Positions 21,846 through 32,765 of a stretch of DNA of 64,000 nucleotides are shown here, piece by piece. Source of the DNA: Siphonodentalium dalli (taxonomy: Eukaryota; Mollusca; Scaphopoda; Gadilida; Siphonodentaliidae); NCBI GenBank assembly GCA_032622095.1, contig CP136061.1, forward strand, positions 14,585,287-14,649,286. Reading direction: 5' to 3'. Made by a program: the position numbers and the translations under genes. How positions within the stretch are numbered: the stretch's first letter is position 1; each line of letters opens with the position of its first letter. Under the pieces are notes generated by a model, which made no database searches, was not told where the DNA came from, and was given only the letters and a program-made list of their open reading frames with translations.

Positions 21846-23595
21846 AAAAATCCCGACTTCCGACTGGATTTGATAGCAAGAACTTCTAGAATAATTAATT
21901 ATTTCACACAAAACTCTAATCACCAAATTTACTGTCTTGGCTCTAAATGAGAGGAAAATTCATTTATATCATAATGTTGGGTTAGGTTTTTAAATCATTA
22001 TATAGCATCATGCCCCCATATATTAAAATGAACAATAAACAGTCACATATATGTCAGCCCAATGGAAACACATGTTCATATACGGTGTGGTCCACTCAAG
22101 TAGGGAGCAATCAACAATAATTAGGCCACAGTGTTAAGATACATGTATGGTGGTCAGGCAGGTCAGATTTAACTTGGTTATGAACACATGACCCACAACT
22201 CATCTCGGCCCAATTTTTCATTCATCCACAGACATGACAATAATATTGTTAAATGTAGAACACTATTATGTGTAGTTGCCTTTCTAAATGAAAATAATAA
22301 CCAACTTTCATGAATCAATAATAATTAAGTCTCCTTTCATTAAACTTGAGATATGATATCATGGCTATATGAAAATCACTTTTGAAAAAAAAATTATTTA
22401 CAGATATTCTTGGTACCTGAAAATATTGTTCATGCCGTAACTGTAAAGTACACGAGGCTATATTATACGATGGGTCGATGGTTCTTAAATAATGTACCGC
22501 AATAATCGCTCGTACCAAATTGTACAAAGAAATTATGAGCAAATTTTGAGAAAATCAATTTTGAAATAGGTGGCAAAACGTGCGTATGAACCTTAGCATG
22601 GCGCTGGCCAACTAGTCTGTCCGCATAAATCTGAAACTCAATACAACTGGAATTTAAACGATACATCATTTTCTGCTAACAAATATAAAACAAACACACA
22701 AACAAAAAATTCATTCAAGTATACCTGTTAATTAAAATATTCCCAAAACCTCACTCTCATTATTCCAACTCGGTTCCACTGACACATGTATATTCATAGT
22801 ATTCATTCATTATGTCAACCAAGTAGGTGCCTAACAAAGCCTATTAAAAACCAAGTCTGCACACGATGAACGAAACCCAAAAAAGCAATCATATAATCTG
22901 TCACCACATTCAGGAGGCGATAGGAAGAAAGTCAGTCATGACTATATCACCCCTAACAATATACACGTATAGTCTATTCATATTATATTTATTTGTAATT
23001 GTACTTTCAATGTGTGTATATTGTAAATAAAATTATCCTATCCTTCAAAAGATTTAATACAACAACAGTACATGCATAGTAATCTAGGTATAGTTTCTGA
23101 TTTGTTAGCCAGACATAGGTGACAGTTTTTTTCAGCAGGACAATATTAAAAATTAAAAATCTTTTGCAGACATACACAAAGTTTCAATGTGACATAAACT
23201 GAATGCATCACAGCTAGCCACATCACAGCTAACCACATGGGAAGTAAATACTATGTAGTTCCGCTTGCAGCGATCCTATCGCCATTTTCCTGAAAATGAC
23301 ATCCAATTATCTCGCGAGAATAAATCATAGAGCTATTTGAAGGCACATGTCAGTAGCACCGGTTGGAACTACAGAACTGTTCTTGTCATGTCGTTAGCTG
23401 TGGTAAATATGAATTTTATACGCATATTGGCTTTTATGTTATGTCATCTTATGATTTTAAATGACGAAATATCTGCGAAACAATACGTGCATGGCAAACT
23501 TGCCAGCATATAACATGGACGAGAGATCGCACGACTCATTGTGCAGTTAGACAGTTTGAATTATTTTGAATCAGACACATTGTCGTAGCTGATTA
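21846..23595. other. No gene recognised
   Basis: AT-rich non-coding sequence. A gtatattgtaaataaaatta followed by tcctatcctt at ~23015-23045 looks like a plus-strand LINE 3' end (AATAAA then a short tail), but no coding sequence remains upstream. The short frames show no domain. Confidence 0.4.
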
Positions 23596-23745
23596 AGTTA
23601 CATGTATGGCACTCTAAAATTGTAAAAAATTGTAAAAAATAATAGCAAATGATGAAAAATTGTTAGGCCAATGTATTCTCTTATATATGCGAGGCGACCT
23701 ATGGTCGACTCGCATTTATAAGAGAATGCATTGGCACAAGGTATA
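23596..23745. mobile_element. Palindrome MITE, solitary right end
   Basis: One 69-bp palindrome (23667-23735) flanked by aaattgtaaaaaa/gttaggcc on the left and acaaggta on the right, as in the right end of 21474-21845. The left half is absent. Confidence 0.75.
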
Positions 23746-23914
23746 TGGGTTGATACAAAAATCGGACCTGGCACTGAAAGGGTTAAATATCGCACCCACC
23801 CATTTCACATGCTCTTACACTTTCTCTCGGTGTTCTTAAGATTGAGATCGTTCTTCTGAGATCTGTTTTATAAAAATCATCATCCCTTCTAAACCAGTTC
23901 CATACAAATGCGTT

Positions 23915-23953
23915 TGTCGTCGTTGTTGTTGTTATTGTTGTTGTTGTTGTTGG
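23915..23953. repeat. (GTT)n microsatellite
   Basis: Interrupted trinucleotide tract of about 12 units. Confidence 0.9.
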
Positions 23954-24689
23954 GAATTGTGCCGAAAGCATATTTAACTGGCACCCCTATATGTTGACTG
24001 GTATATTCGGGTTTCATGTGGTGGGGTAAGACATCGATTTGTCCGAGATTTATAAGTACCCAAACACTTTCATGCCACCGCTTCAATGGTGTCAAAACGT
24101 CGCAGATCTAACTCAATCAGAATCCAGATTTAAATCCTTTATAAGACATTCAGCTTTGACATTCTTAATGCTCTATGACGATCAAATAGCGAGATATGTC
24201 CTGTTGATACTAACTCGTCTGATCTTGACAACCAATTCGACAAAATAGCTCTGGCAGAAAGTCGTATTTTGCCGTGATTTTTCGCAGCATATTATGTCAG
24301 CTCGGAATCACGTTATATGTGCTCAAAAGGTGTATTCTTCAGACGTTATTACAATTTATAAACAACAGCCAAATTAAAACAAATAAGTTTTTGTCTCTCC
24401 TGAAAAATGACCAAAATCGACTTACGTCCCTTTGACTTTGAGGCGACGATGTCACATCCCTAACCATAGATTACACTCGGTTTTCTGACAGTTTGCATCA
24501 GACGAACGATGTCGTCGAACAGAAACGCTATTTTTTAAATTTGATAATCAAACGGAATGAAGGTTCCGGCAAGAGGGTGCAAATCTGCTGCGATGCGCGC
24601 AAATAATAGAAAAAACAGCAACCACCAGATTAATGTTCAAGATACGGATGGAAATCCATTTGCAATTTGGCGTTTTCAATTTCCGTACT
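23954..24689. other. No gene recognised
   Basis: Non-coding sequence leading into the 53-bp satellite, with no identifiable element. Confidence 0.4.
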
Positions 24690-25752
24690 GATGAGTTACG
24701 GTGCTACATCGGAAGGTGTTCGTCACTATGGGCTCGCTCGTCGATGAGTTACGGTGCTATATCGGAAGGTGTTCGTCACTATGGACTCGCTCGTCGATGA
24801 GTTACGGTGCTATATCGGAAGGTGTTCGTCACTATGGGCTCGCTCGTCGATGAGTTACGGTGCTATATCGGAAGGTGTTCGTCACTATGGACTCGCTCGT
24901 CGATGAGTTACGGTGCTATATCGGAAGGTGTTCGTCACTATGGACTCGCTCGTCGATGAGTTACGGTGCTATATCGGCAGGTGTTCGTCACTATGCGCTC
25001 GCTCGTCGATGAGTTACGGTGCTATATCGGAAGGTGTTCGTCACTATGGGCTCGCTCGTCGATGAGTTACGGTGCTATATCGGAAGGTGTTCGTCACTAT
25101 GGACTCGCTCGTCGATGAGTTACGGTGCTATATCGGAAGGTGTTCGTCACTATGGACTCGCTCGTCGATGAGTTACGGTGCTATATCGGCAGGTGTTCGT
25201 CACTATGCGCTCGCTCGTCGATGAGTTACGGTGCTATATCGGAAGGTGTTCGTCACTATGGACTCGCTCGTCGATGAGTTACGGTGCTATATCGGAAGGT
25301 GTTCGTCACTATGGACTCGCTCGTCGATGAGTTACGGTGCTATATCGGAAGGTGTTCGTCACTATGGGCTCGCTCGTCGATGAGTTACGGTGCTATATCG
25401 GAAGGTGTTCGTCACTATGGACTCGCTCGTCGATGAGTTACGGTGCTATATCGGAAGGTGTTCGTCACTATGGACTCGCTCGTCGATGAGTTACGGTGCT
25501 ATATCGGCAGGTGTTCGTCACTATGCGCTCGCTCGTCGATGAGTTACGGTGCTATATCGGAAGGTGTTCGTCACTATGGGCTCGCTCGTCGATGAGTTAC
25601 GGTGCTATATCGGAAGGTGTTCGTCACTATGGACTCGCTCGTCGATGAGTTACGGTGCTATATCGGAAGGTGTTCGTCACTATGGGCTCGCTCGTCGATA
25701 GTCACGGTGCTATATCGGAAGGTGTTCGTCACTATGGGCTCGCTCGTCGATG
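24690..25752 (+). repeat. 53-bp satellite, 20 copies, with higher-order structure
   Basis: The unit runs gatgagttacggtgctatat, cggaaggtgttcgtcactat, gggctcgctcgtc. Units fall into three classes by the base pair after ctatg: gg (G), ga (A), cg (C). C units also have ggcaggtg in place of ggaaggtg. The order is G A G A A C G A A C A A G A A C G A G G. The last unit has gatagtcac for gatgagttac. Units of one class are essentially identical, so homogenisation is recent. No frame stays open across it. Confidence 0.95.
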
Positions 25753-25854
25753 ATCAACCATAACATATTGATCAAGAGAAGACGATAAGGCCCACAAATC
25801 AAACCATATGACATGTTTGACTTTCGATGTTCCCGTCATTCTGGGTGATTTTTT

Positions 25855-26227
25855 TACCCTGTGCCAATGCATTCTCGTATATATACGAGTCGACCATAGG
25901 TTGCCTCACATATATAAGAGAATGCATTGGCCTAACAATTTTTTATCATTTTTTTTAAATAAATGTTTCTTACAATTTTTAGGACATAAAATAAAAAAAC
26001 ATCCATTACCCTGCAGGGAGCCCCACACATATATAGAAGCATATAGAAGAGTGTCGTCTGCTCATGTTTTTCTGGGGCTCTGTATGGGTGAAATTATAAA
26101 ATTGTTAAAGAATACAAGAACAAATTATTAAAATTGTAAAAATTTGTTAGGCCAATGCATTCTCTTATATATGCGAGGCGACCTATGGTCGACTCGCATA
26201 TATAAGATAATGCATTGGCACAGGGTA
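25855..26227. mobile_element. Palindrome MITE, second type, complete
   Basis: Palindromes lie at 25863-25931 and 26151-26219. The tips are TTACCCTGTGCC and the inverse ggcacagggtaa. The centre is inverted relative to 21474-21845 (ctgcagggagccccacacat ... gctctgtatgggtg). TA at both borders could be a 2-bp target duplication, but this is not decisive. Confidence 0.8.
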
Positions 26228-26834
26228 AAAAAAAAACACAGATGCACGATTCGTCAGATCCATATTAAACTTATTTTTGACTCGAGGGTTCAAGGTCGAA
26301 ATTTAAATGCTCTCTTTGTTGATATGCGTAATTGTCATCCGTTGATATACGCCCGACATCCGCTTGGTTTAAAGTGATGTGAAACACTCCGGTTTAGGGT
26401 GATCAAATATAAATTGAGAATAATCTGTACATTTGGTATACCCACAAATAATTAGATTGGACACGAACCCATTAATTGGATATTTTTATTATCAGGATTT
26501 AATTTCAAAAGAGGAAGTGTTAATACGTTTCTAATTATTTTCAGCCTAAAAATTTAAATAGAAGAATTTCCGTCGATCGAAAGAATGCATTAGTTAATAA
26601 AGAGCGTTTTCATTTATGAACGTTTATGGTCGCTTTCGGCGTATTAATTATGGATTGTTTATTATATGGATTACCGCGATGGCGTGCCATACAAATGACG
26701 TTAATTTCAAATATTTTCCATTATCATTTTGCTCGGTAAGCTGAATATTGGCTTATGACATTTTGTCAACATTGATATATAAAATCTAAATGGGCATCTT
26801 TAATGTTAAATCATGCCATGAATCTCTATTCTGA
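26228..26834. other. No gene recognised
   Basis: AT-rich spacer between the MITE and the compound satellite, without identifiable features. Confidence 0.4.
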
Positions 26835-27926
26835 CTATCGCCCACTGTGTATGAACGGTTACCTATCGCCCACTGTGTATGAACGGTTACCTATCGCCCA
26901 CTGTGTATGAACGGTTACCTATCGCCCACTGTGTATGAACGGTTACATATCGCCCACTGTGTATGAACGGTTACCTATCGCCCACTGTGTATGAACGGTT
27001 ACCTATCGCCCACTGTGTATGAACGGTTACCTATCGCCCACTGTGTATGAACGGTTACCTATCGCCCACTGTGTATGAACGGTTACATATCGCCCACTGT
27101 GTATGAACGGTTACCTATCGCCCACTGTGTATGAACGGTTACCTATCGCCCACTGTGTATGAACGGTTACCTATCGCCCACTGTGTATGAACGGTTACAT
27201 ATCGCCCACTGTGTATGAACGGTTACATATCGCCCACTGTGTATGAACGGTTACATATCGCCCACTGTGTATGAACGGTTACATATCGCCCACTGTGTAT
27301 GAACGGTTACATATCGCCCACTGTGTATGAACGGTTACATATCGCCCACTGTGTATGAACGGTTACCTATCGCCCACTGTGTATGAACGGTTACATATCG
27401 CCCACTGTGTATGAACGGTTACATATCGCCCACTGTGTATGAACGGTTACCTATCGCCCACTGTGTATGAACGGTTACCTATCGCCCACTGTGTATGAAC
27501 GGTTACCTATCGCCCACTGTGTATGAACGGTTACCTATCGCCCACTGTGTATGAACGGTTACCTATCGCCCACTGTGTATGAACGGTTACCTATCGCCCA
27601 CTGTGTATGAACGGTTACCTATCGCCCACTGTGTATGAACGGTTACCTATCGCCCACTGTGTATGAACGGTTACCTATCGCCCACTGTGTATGAACGGTT
27701 ACCTATCGCCCACTGTGTATGAACGGTTACCTATCGCCCACTGTGTATGAACGGTTACCTATCGCCCACTGTGTATGAACGGTTACCTATCGCCCACTGT
27801 GTATGAACGGTTACCTATCGCCCACTGTGTATGAACGGTTACCTATCGCCCACTGTGTATGAACGGTTACCTATCGCCCACTGTGTATGAACGGTTACCT
27901 ATCGCCCACTGTGTGTGAACGGTTAC
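26835..27926 (+). repeat. 28-bp satellite, 39 copies
   Basis: The unit is ctatcgcccactgtgtat then gaacggttac. The array length of 1092 bp is exactly 39 units. Most units begin with c; a minority, clustered at about 27200-27430, begin with a (acatatcgcc instead of acctatcgcc). The last unit has gtgtgtg in place of gtgtatg, as does the first 41-bp unit that follows. Confidence 0.97.
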
Positions 27927-28746
27927 CTATCGCCCACTGTGTGTGAACGGTTACATCGGAAGTCGTTCTATCGCCCACTGTGTGTGAACGGTTACATCGG
28001 AAGTCGTTCTATCGCCCACTGTGTATGAACGGTTACATCGGAAGTCGTTCTATCGCCCACTGTGTATGAACGGTTACATCGGAAGTCGTTCTATCGCCCA
28101 CTGTGTATGAACGGTTACATCGGAAGTCGTTCTATCGCCCACTGTGTATGAACGGTTACATCGGAAGTCGTTCTATCGCCCACTGTGTATGAACGGTTAC
28201 ATCGGAAGTCGTTCTATCGCCCACTGTGTATGAACGGTTACATCGGAAGTCGTTCTATCGCCCACTGTGTATGAACGGTTACATCGGAAGTCGTTCTATC
28301 GCCCACTGTGTATGAACGGTTACATCGGAAGTCGTTCTATCGCCCACTGTGTATGAACGGTTACATCGGAAGTCGTTCTATCGCCCACTGTGTATGAACG
28401 GTTACATCGGAAGTCGTTCTATCGCCCACTGTGTATGAACGGTTACATCGGAAGTCGTTCTATCGCCCACTGTGTATGAACGGTTACATCGGAAGTCGTT
28501 CTATCGCCCACTGTGTATGAACGGTTACATCGGAAGTCGTTCTATCGCCCACTGTGTATGAACGGTTACATCGGAAGTCGTTCTATCGCCCACTGTGTAT
28601 GAACGGTTACATCGGAAGTCGTTCTATCGCCCACTGTGTATGAACGGTTACATCGGAAGTCGTTCTATCGCCCACTGTGTATGAACGGTTACATCGGAAG
28701 TCGTTCTATCGCCCACTGTGTGTGAACGGTTACATCGGAAGTCGTT
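27927..28746 (+). repeat. 41-bp satellite, 20 copies, derived from or ancestral to the 28-bp unit
   Basis: The 28-bp unit with an extra 13 bp, atcggaagtcgtt. The length of 820 bp is exactly 20 units. First, second and last units have gtgtgtg; the rest have gtgtatg. It ends in a truncated unit (ctatcgcc) at 28747. Confidence 0.97.
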
Positions 28747-28889
28747 CTATCGCCTGTATAAATCACACTCCACCAGTAAAAAACATGCTCTCACCTGTTC
28801 TGACGGGGAACTTTATTAATATTGCATATATTCATTTGTTAATACTTGTTATTCAATACTATATACTTCACATTAGAAGATGATCCCAG

Positions 28890-29150
28890 CTCTATTTTGC
28901 ATGCGTTTCTGTGACTTTTGTGAGCCGATATCGCAACACAAATTTACATAATTACCCAGGATCATTTAAATCGTGAAAGTTCGAGTTAGAACTTATTAAG
29001 GAGCAGATAATAACACAGAAATATATTCCGTTATTTTTCGACTTTATAATGTTCCCTGTCAAAACTTCAAAAGGTTCACAGGTTTTGTACTTGCGGAATA
29101 TGATCTCTACGGGCGTTCGCTAGAATAGAGATTATTGGCATGATCTACTT
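28890..29150 (+). repeat. Dispersed repeat family member with a single 67-bp-type module
   Basis: Block one (gtgagccgatatcgcaacac ... attacccagg) matches the 67-bp unit that is arrayed at 36.7 kb. Block two (tataatgttccctgtcaaaa ... aatatgatctctacgggcgt) matches 13770-13880. The order and spacing of the blocks are similar in the members here and near 13.6 kb. Confidence 0.6.
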
Positions 29151-29937
29151 TAATGTTACATTTCACACAGGCTAATAGGAATTTCACTTCGGCTCGTCCC
29201 ATGTTGGCGCTCTCGGTATGTCGGATTCCCGTGATATTATAACAGCGTTCTGATTCCACATTGATTTCACCAGATTGTATTCTGCTGATATATGGAGAAA
29301 GCATTTGCTGTCCAAATCAACCGTCCGAATTTTCACATTATCATAATGAAATATTTATGCAAAACTAGGTTTAAAGGGATACAATGCACTCACATTGCAT
29401 GGGTGGATGTGAAGAGTGGATGTATGTGCAATACATATGTATGTATATATGTAAAAACATCATCGCTGAGGAGAACGTGGATAAATAGTTAGCATGTGAT
29501 CATATATTCATTTCTGATCGTTCTCCAATAATTAAATCTCGTGTGTTGAAATCTGTGTTGACTTTTTCCAAAAGTTTACCTTAAAGTTTTGGTTAAACTT
29601 TGGCATCTTATTACACTAATTGGCAGTTGATTAGTGATATATCTATGACAGTAATGATTATGCATAGCAATGATGTCGATATGTGAACTTTTGTTATATA
29701 CGGGAGATTTATTAATGATGATAATAAAAACAATGTCGGTCCATTTTTACATGTACGCGTTGGTGATGGATGTTCATAACATCATGTTCTACATATAAGT
29801 CCCTTTAACCTGGGTCAGAGAATTATGGGGATGTACTATTCCGGGTAGCATAGAGATATGGAGATGTTCAGGTTCGAGAGTAAGTAGCAACTACGACAAT
29901 TTCGATGAAAGTATCTAATAATGTTCAACACTAAAAA
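29151..29937. other. No gene recognised
   Basis: AT-rich non-coding sequence. Confidence 0.4.
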
Positions 29938-30441
29938 TTAAAGGTACGGGAGGCCTTGGCGGTGGGTATCCTGTGAAAATATTTCCACCCGTCAAAAACA
30001 GCCACAAACAGAAAGAACATCAAAATGTAGACAGACTGTGTCCGTATACAAATAAGAAATATCGCAAAAACGGTATGTTATTGTCATATGTTTGACTATT
30101 GTTATGTAAACAAGAGCATAAACAGTTACTTTTCTGGTGTTTGTTTATATTATGATGGTAAACATAAAGAGCGTTCTTTGTTGGTGAATTCCTAATATGG
30201 AACTTATAAAGAGCGTTTATGCAATGTGTGTGTGTTGTTAGCCAGTAGCATTGTGCCGTCTTCTGTAACACAATCAGGCTCTTGCTTAGGTAAAATATAG
30301 TAGGTCTTTATGATAACATGCTGTTTACGTGATGGTCATGGTTTATATGAACGAAACTGTATGCGTTTTAATGTTTTTCTGTTTACGGTGTTTGGAACAA
30401 ATATGAATATTTTCGACAATCAAGGCCTCGCGTGCCTTTAA
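29938..30441. mobile_element. TTAA-flanked MITE, AGG(T/C)ACG family
   Basis: The left end TTAA-AGGTACGGGAGGCCTTG and the right end, read on the minus strand, TTAA-AGGCACGCGAGGCCTTG match at 15 of 17 positions after TTAA. The element is about 496 bp with no coding capacity. Its tip (TTAAAGGyAC) resembles the AGGTACTCAATCCG family, but the interiors are unrelated. Confidence 0.7.
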
Positions 30442-30586
30442 GACTAGTTTTCGTGTATCATGTATTCATGTTCCATGAAGCAAATTATGATTTCGACTAA
30501 TGCTCCAAACAAACATGCGAGACAAAACATTATGAAGTGATAGAACATTAAATATAATTCATTACCCAGAGCAATATACTTAATAA

Positions 30587-30650
30587 TCATCACAGTCAAT
30601 ACTTGCCATGTGGTAAATGACGCCATTTACCACACCACATGTAAAGACTG
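30587..30650. repeat. Perfect-core hairpin
   Basis: tcacagtcaatacttgccatg and gtggtaaatg are followed by the inverse, catttaccac and acatgtaaagactgtga. The centre is tgacgcca. It could form a cruciform or be a minimal foldback remnant. No function is assigned. Confidence 0.6.
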
Positions 30651-31708
30651 TGAGGATAATTACACTGGTGAAATATTGCCAGACAGTTAGACATTATCAT
30701 GCAAGAACACTACCAACATCGAGATACTCAGCGGCAACCTCTACCAGAGCGCACCAGTCATACTTCCTTTCTCATATCTCACTCTGTCACCGACTAGGTA
30801 GTGTCTGTGGTTTTTATATTTAGCGCGGGCTATTCCAGCAAAAATGGCGAAAACCGATCGCTCGAAAGTCAAATTTAATATGTGCTTTGAGAACAATTCC
30901 CGCACAAAAAATCTAATGACAAAACGGAGGATCAGAGCGGTAGTTTTGCTGACGATTTTCGCAAGCTACTCGTCAAAATTGCAGCAAATTAGAACTCTTG
31001 TGTTTGACTTGCCACGCAATCACACCGGTTCGTTTAGCTTCCAGTAAGACTTTCCAAACTAAAAGTACCAAATTACACACATTTTAATCGATAGTTTGTG
31101 TGTTTAACACGGGAAGCATGTTGCTCTGTTCGCTTAGTATATATCTTAATATCGTGGAAGTCCACCAAATGTGGGTGAAATGTCGCCGGTAACAGCGGTC
31201 TTACAAAATCATCAAGGGAGGTAAACCCTGCATGGAGTTTGGACTCAGCGGCAGTTATTGAGCACTGACTGTGGAGGACAATAGTATTAAGGGGAATTGA
31301 AAGAAACTCCCCCTCTATTTACAGTTGACCCCTGACGTGACGTGACCATCCAAAGGTCATGCGGGCGACCTTCAGTCAAATTATTTTTAAATTTCGAGAG
31401 ATTAGACGAAACATATCAAGGTAAATATATCAAGGTATTAAATATATTGCTCTGAGTAATGAATTAAAATTTATATTATGAATACAGAGCAAGGATTCAA
31501 CATTTCCTTTTGAAGTGATAGAAGTCGTCGACCGAAACGAATATACAAGTTGCCATGTTTCAAAATAGTATTACAACATAGCAGTTTTGTAGGAATGCTC
31601 CTATTTTCAACCTGTTTGATGGCCATATTGTGCTAAATCTACCAACACTTAGGTTTAATGTGAGGCTTGCAAATCATAAGCCACTTTAACATATACCACA
31701 CCAGACGT
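30651..31708. other. No firm gene; possible short 5' exon near 30844
   Basis: An ATG in aaaaatggcg context at 30844 opens 67 codons of basic protein (MAKTDRSKVKFNMCF...) with no recognised domain, ending at 31047. The aaaATGGCG context resembles a YY1-type site over a start codon, as seen at some animal promoters. There is no downstream splice donor or second exon I can support. Confidence 0.25.
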
Positions 31709-32035
31709 TTAACCCTTTACCCAACAGAAGGGACCTGTGCCAATGCATTCTCTTATATATGCGAGTCGACCATAGGTCGCCTCGCGTATATAAGATAATG
31801 CATTGGCTTAACACATTAAAAATTATAAAATTGTTAAAGAATGTAAGAAAAAATGGTATGGTCGACTCGCATATATAAGAGAATGCATTGGCACAGGGCA
31901 TAACTGTAACTATCACAATGTGATCAAGGAGCCGGTTCCAATGATATCCACATGTGTATGGTTCTATTGAGACAGACCGAAGATATTTTAGGCTGTTGAA
32001 GCTTTATTTGGCCGGTTTGTTGGGTAAAGGGTTAA
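31709..32035. mobile_element. piggyBac-like palindrome MITE with internal deletion
   Basis: TTAA at 31709-31712 and 32032-32035, with the same tips as 20881-21281. The first palindrome (31739-31807) is whole. Only the right half of the second remains (31857-31892, from atggtcgactcgc), so a deletion of about 70 bp removed its left arm. The rest of the right end matches the full element. Confidence 0.85.
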
Positions 32036-32431
32036 AGATGATCAAATACGTGAGGAACAGCAGTATGCAATTCTATCTGTTGTCACTTATAGACATGAAA
32101 TCCGTGGGGTGCTACCTCATTTTGAGTTTTAGTAAATTATGCTCTCGAAACAAGGTTTGCTTTTGGTATTTCGTATGTCCTTGCATACTACTTGAAAAAC
32201 ACGTTGTGCGCCTATTCGCCCGTCGATGAGAACTACATGTAAGATGGTTGCCTGCCCCTTGGTAATTCACACAAGCAAGAATGGCCCACTTCATTAGACG
32301 GAATATAATTATCCTAATCACAGTCCATCGGTTTATAACTGTAACATAACGATTCTGATAAACCAACAAAATTCAGGGTATCCACATTATACAAATTAGC
32401 CACAATAAAAATAAAATCCGGTATGTGCACC
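32036..32431. other. No gene recognised
   Basis: Non-coding, with no identifiable repeat ends. Confidence 0.4.
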
Positions 32432-32516
32432 TTCCACACCAACACCCCTTACACCTCCCACGCCAACGCCCCTTACACCTCCCACGCCAACGCCCCTTAC
32501 ACCTCCAACACCACCG
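32432..32516 (+). repeat. 24-bp minisatellite, ~3.5 copies
   Basis: The unit is ccccttacacctcccacgcc then aacg. The minus strand reads as Arg/Cys/Trp-rich repeats, an artefact of a period divisible by three. Confidence 0.85.
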
Positions 32517-32689
32517 TCTTCGTTGTATACCTGTTAAATTTGTATGATCTGTTGTATTTTCCGCCAGTTTGTTATGCAATGCAAACATTGTAAACTAGGA
32601 GAGGGGCTCAGTAATTTCTGTAACTTTTCCACAATTCCTTTTGTATGGTGCTTAAATAACACAAAATAGTGCGAGGGGTAAGGCAAAAT

Positions 32690-32765
32690 AATAATAATAA
32701 TAATATATAGCATTTATATAGCGCTTCATCCCTGCTGTAGTTCGAAGCGCAACCCCTGAATCCTT
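32690..32765 (-). mobile_element. Probable LINE 3' tail on the minus strand
   Basis: Read on the minus strand, aagcgctatataaatgctat runs into an (ATT)n tract. This is a frequent 3' end of CR1/L2-like retrotransposons in invertebrate genomes (from general knowledge). No RT remains attached. Confidence 0.45.

Noticed and set aside
24690-25752. Possible centromeric satellite
   Set aside because: The array is only ~1 kb and unique sequence lies on both sides. Nothing in the window supports a centromeric role.
26835-28746. Regular short repeats that might suggest a CRISPR array
   Set aside because: Units are directly adjacent with no unique spacers, no cas genes are near, and the surrounding retrotransposons are animal-type.
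28677-28883. 68-codon frame starting in the 41-bp satellite
   Set aside because: The first third is satellite sequence and the remainder is AT-rich without any domain.
32373-32588. Arg/Cys/Trp-rich frame on the minus strand
   Set aside because: Generated by the 24-bp minisatellite, with no domain or start context.
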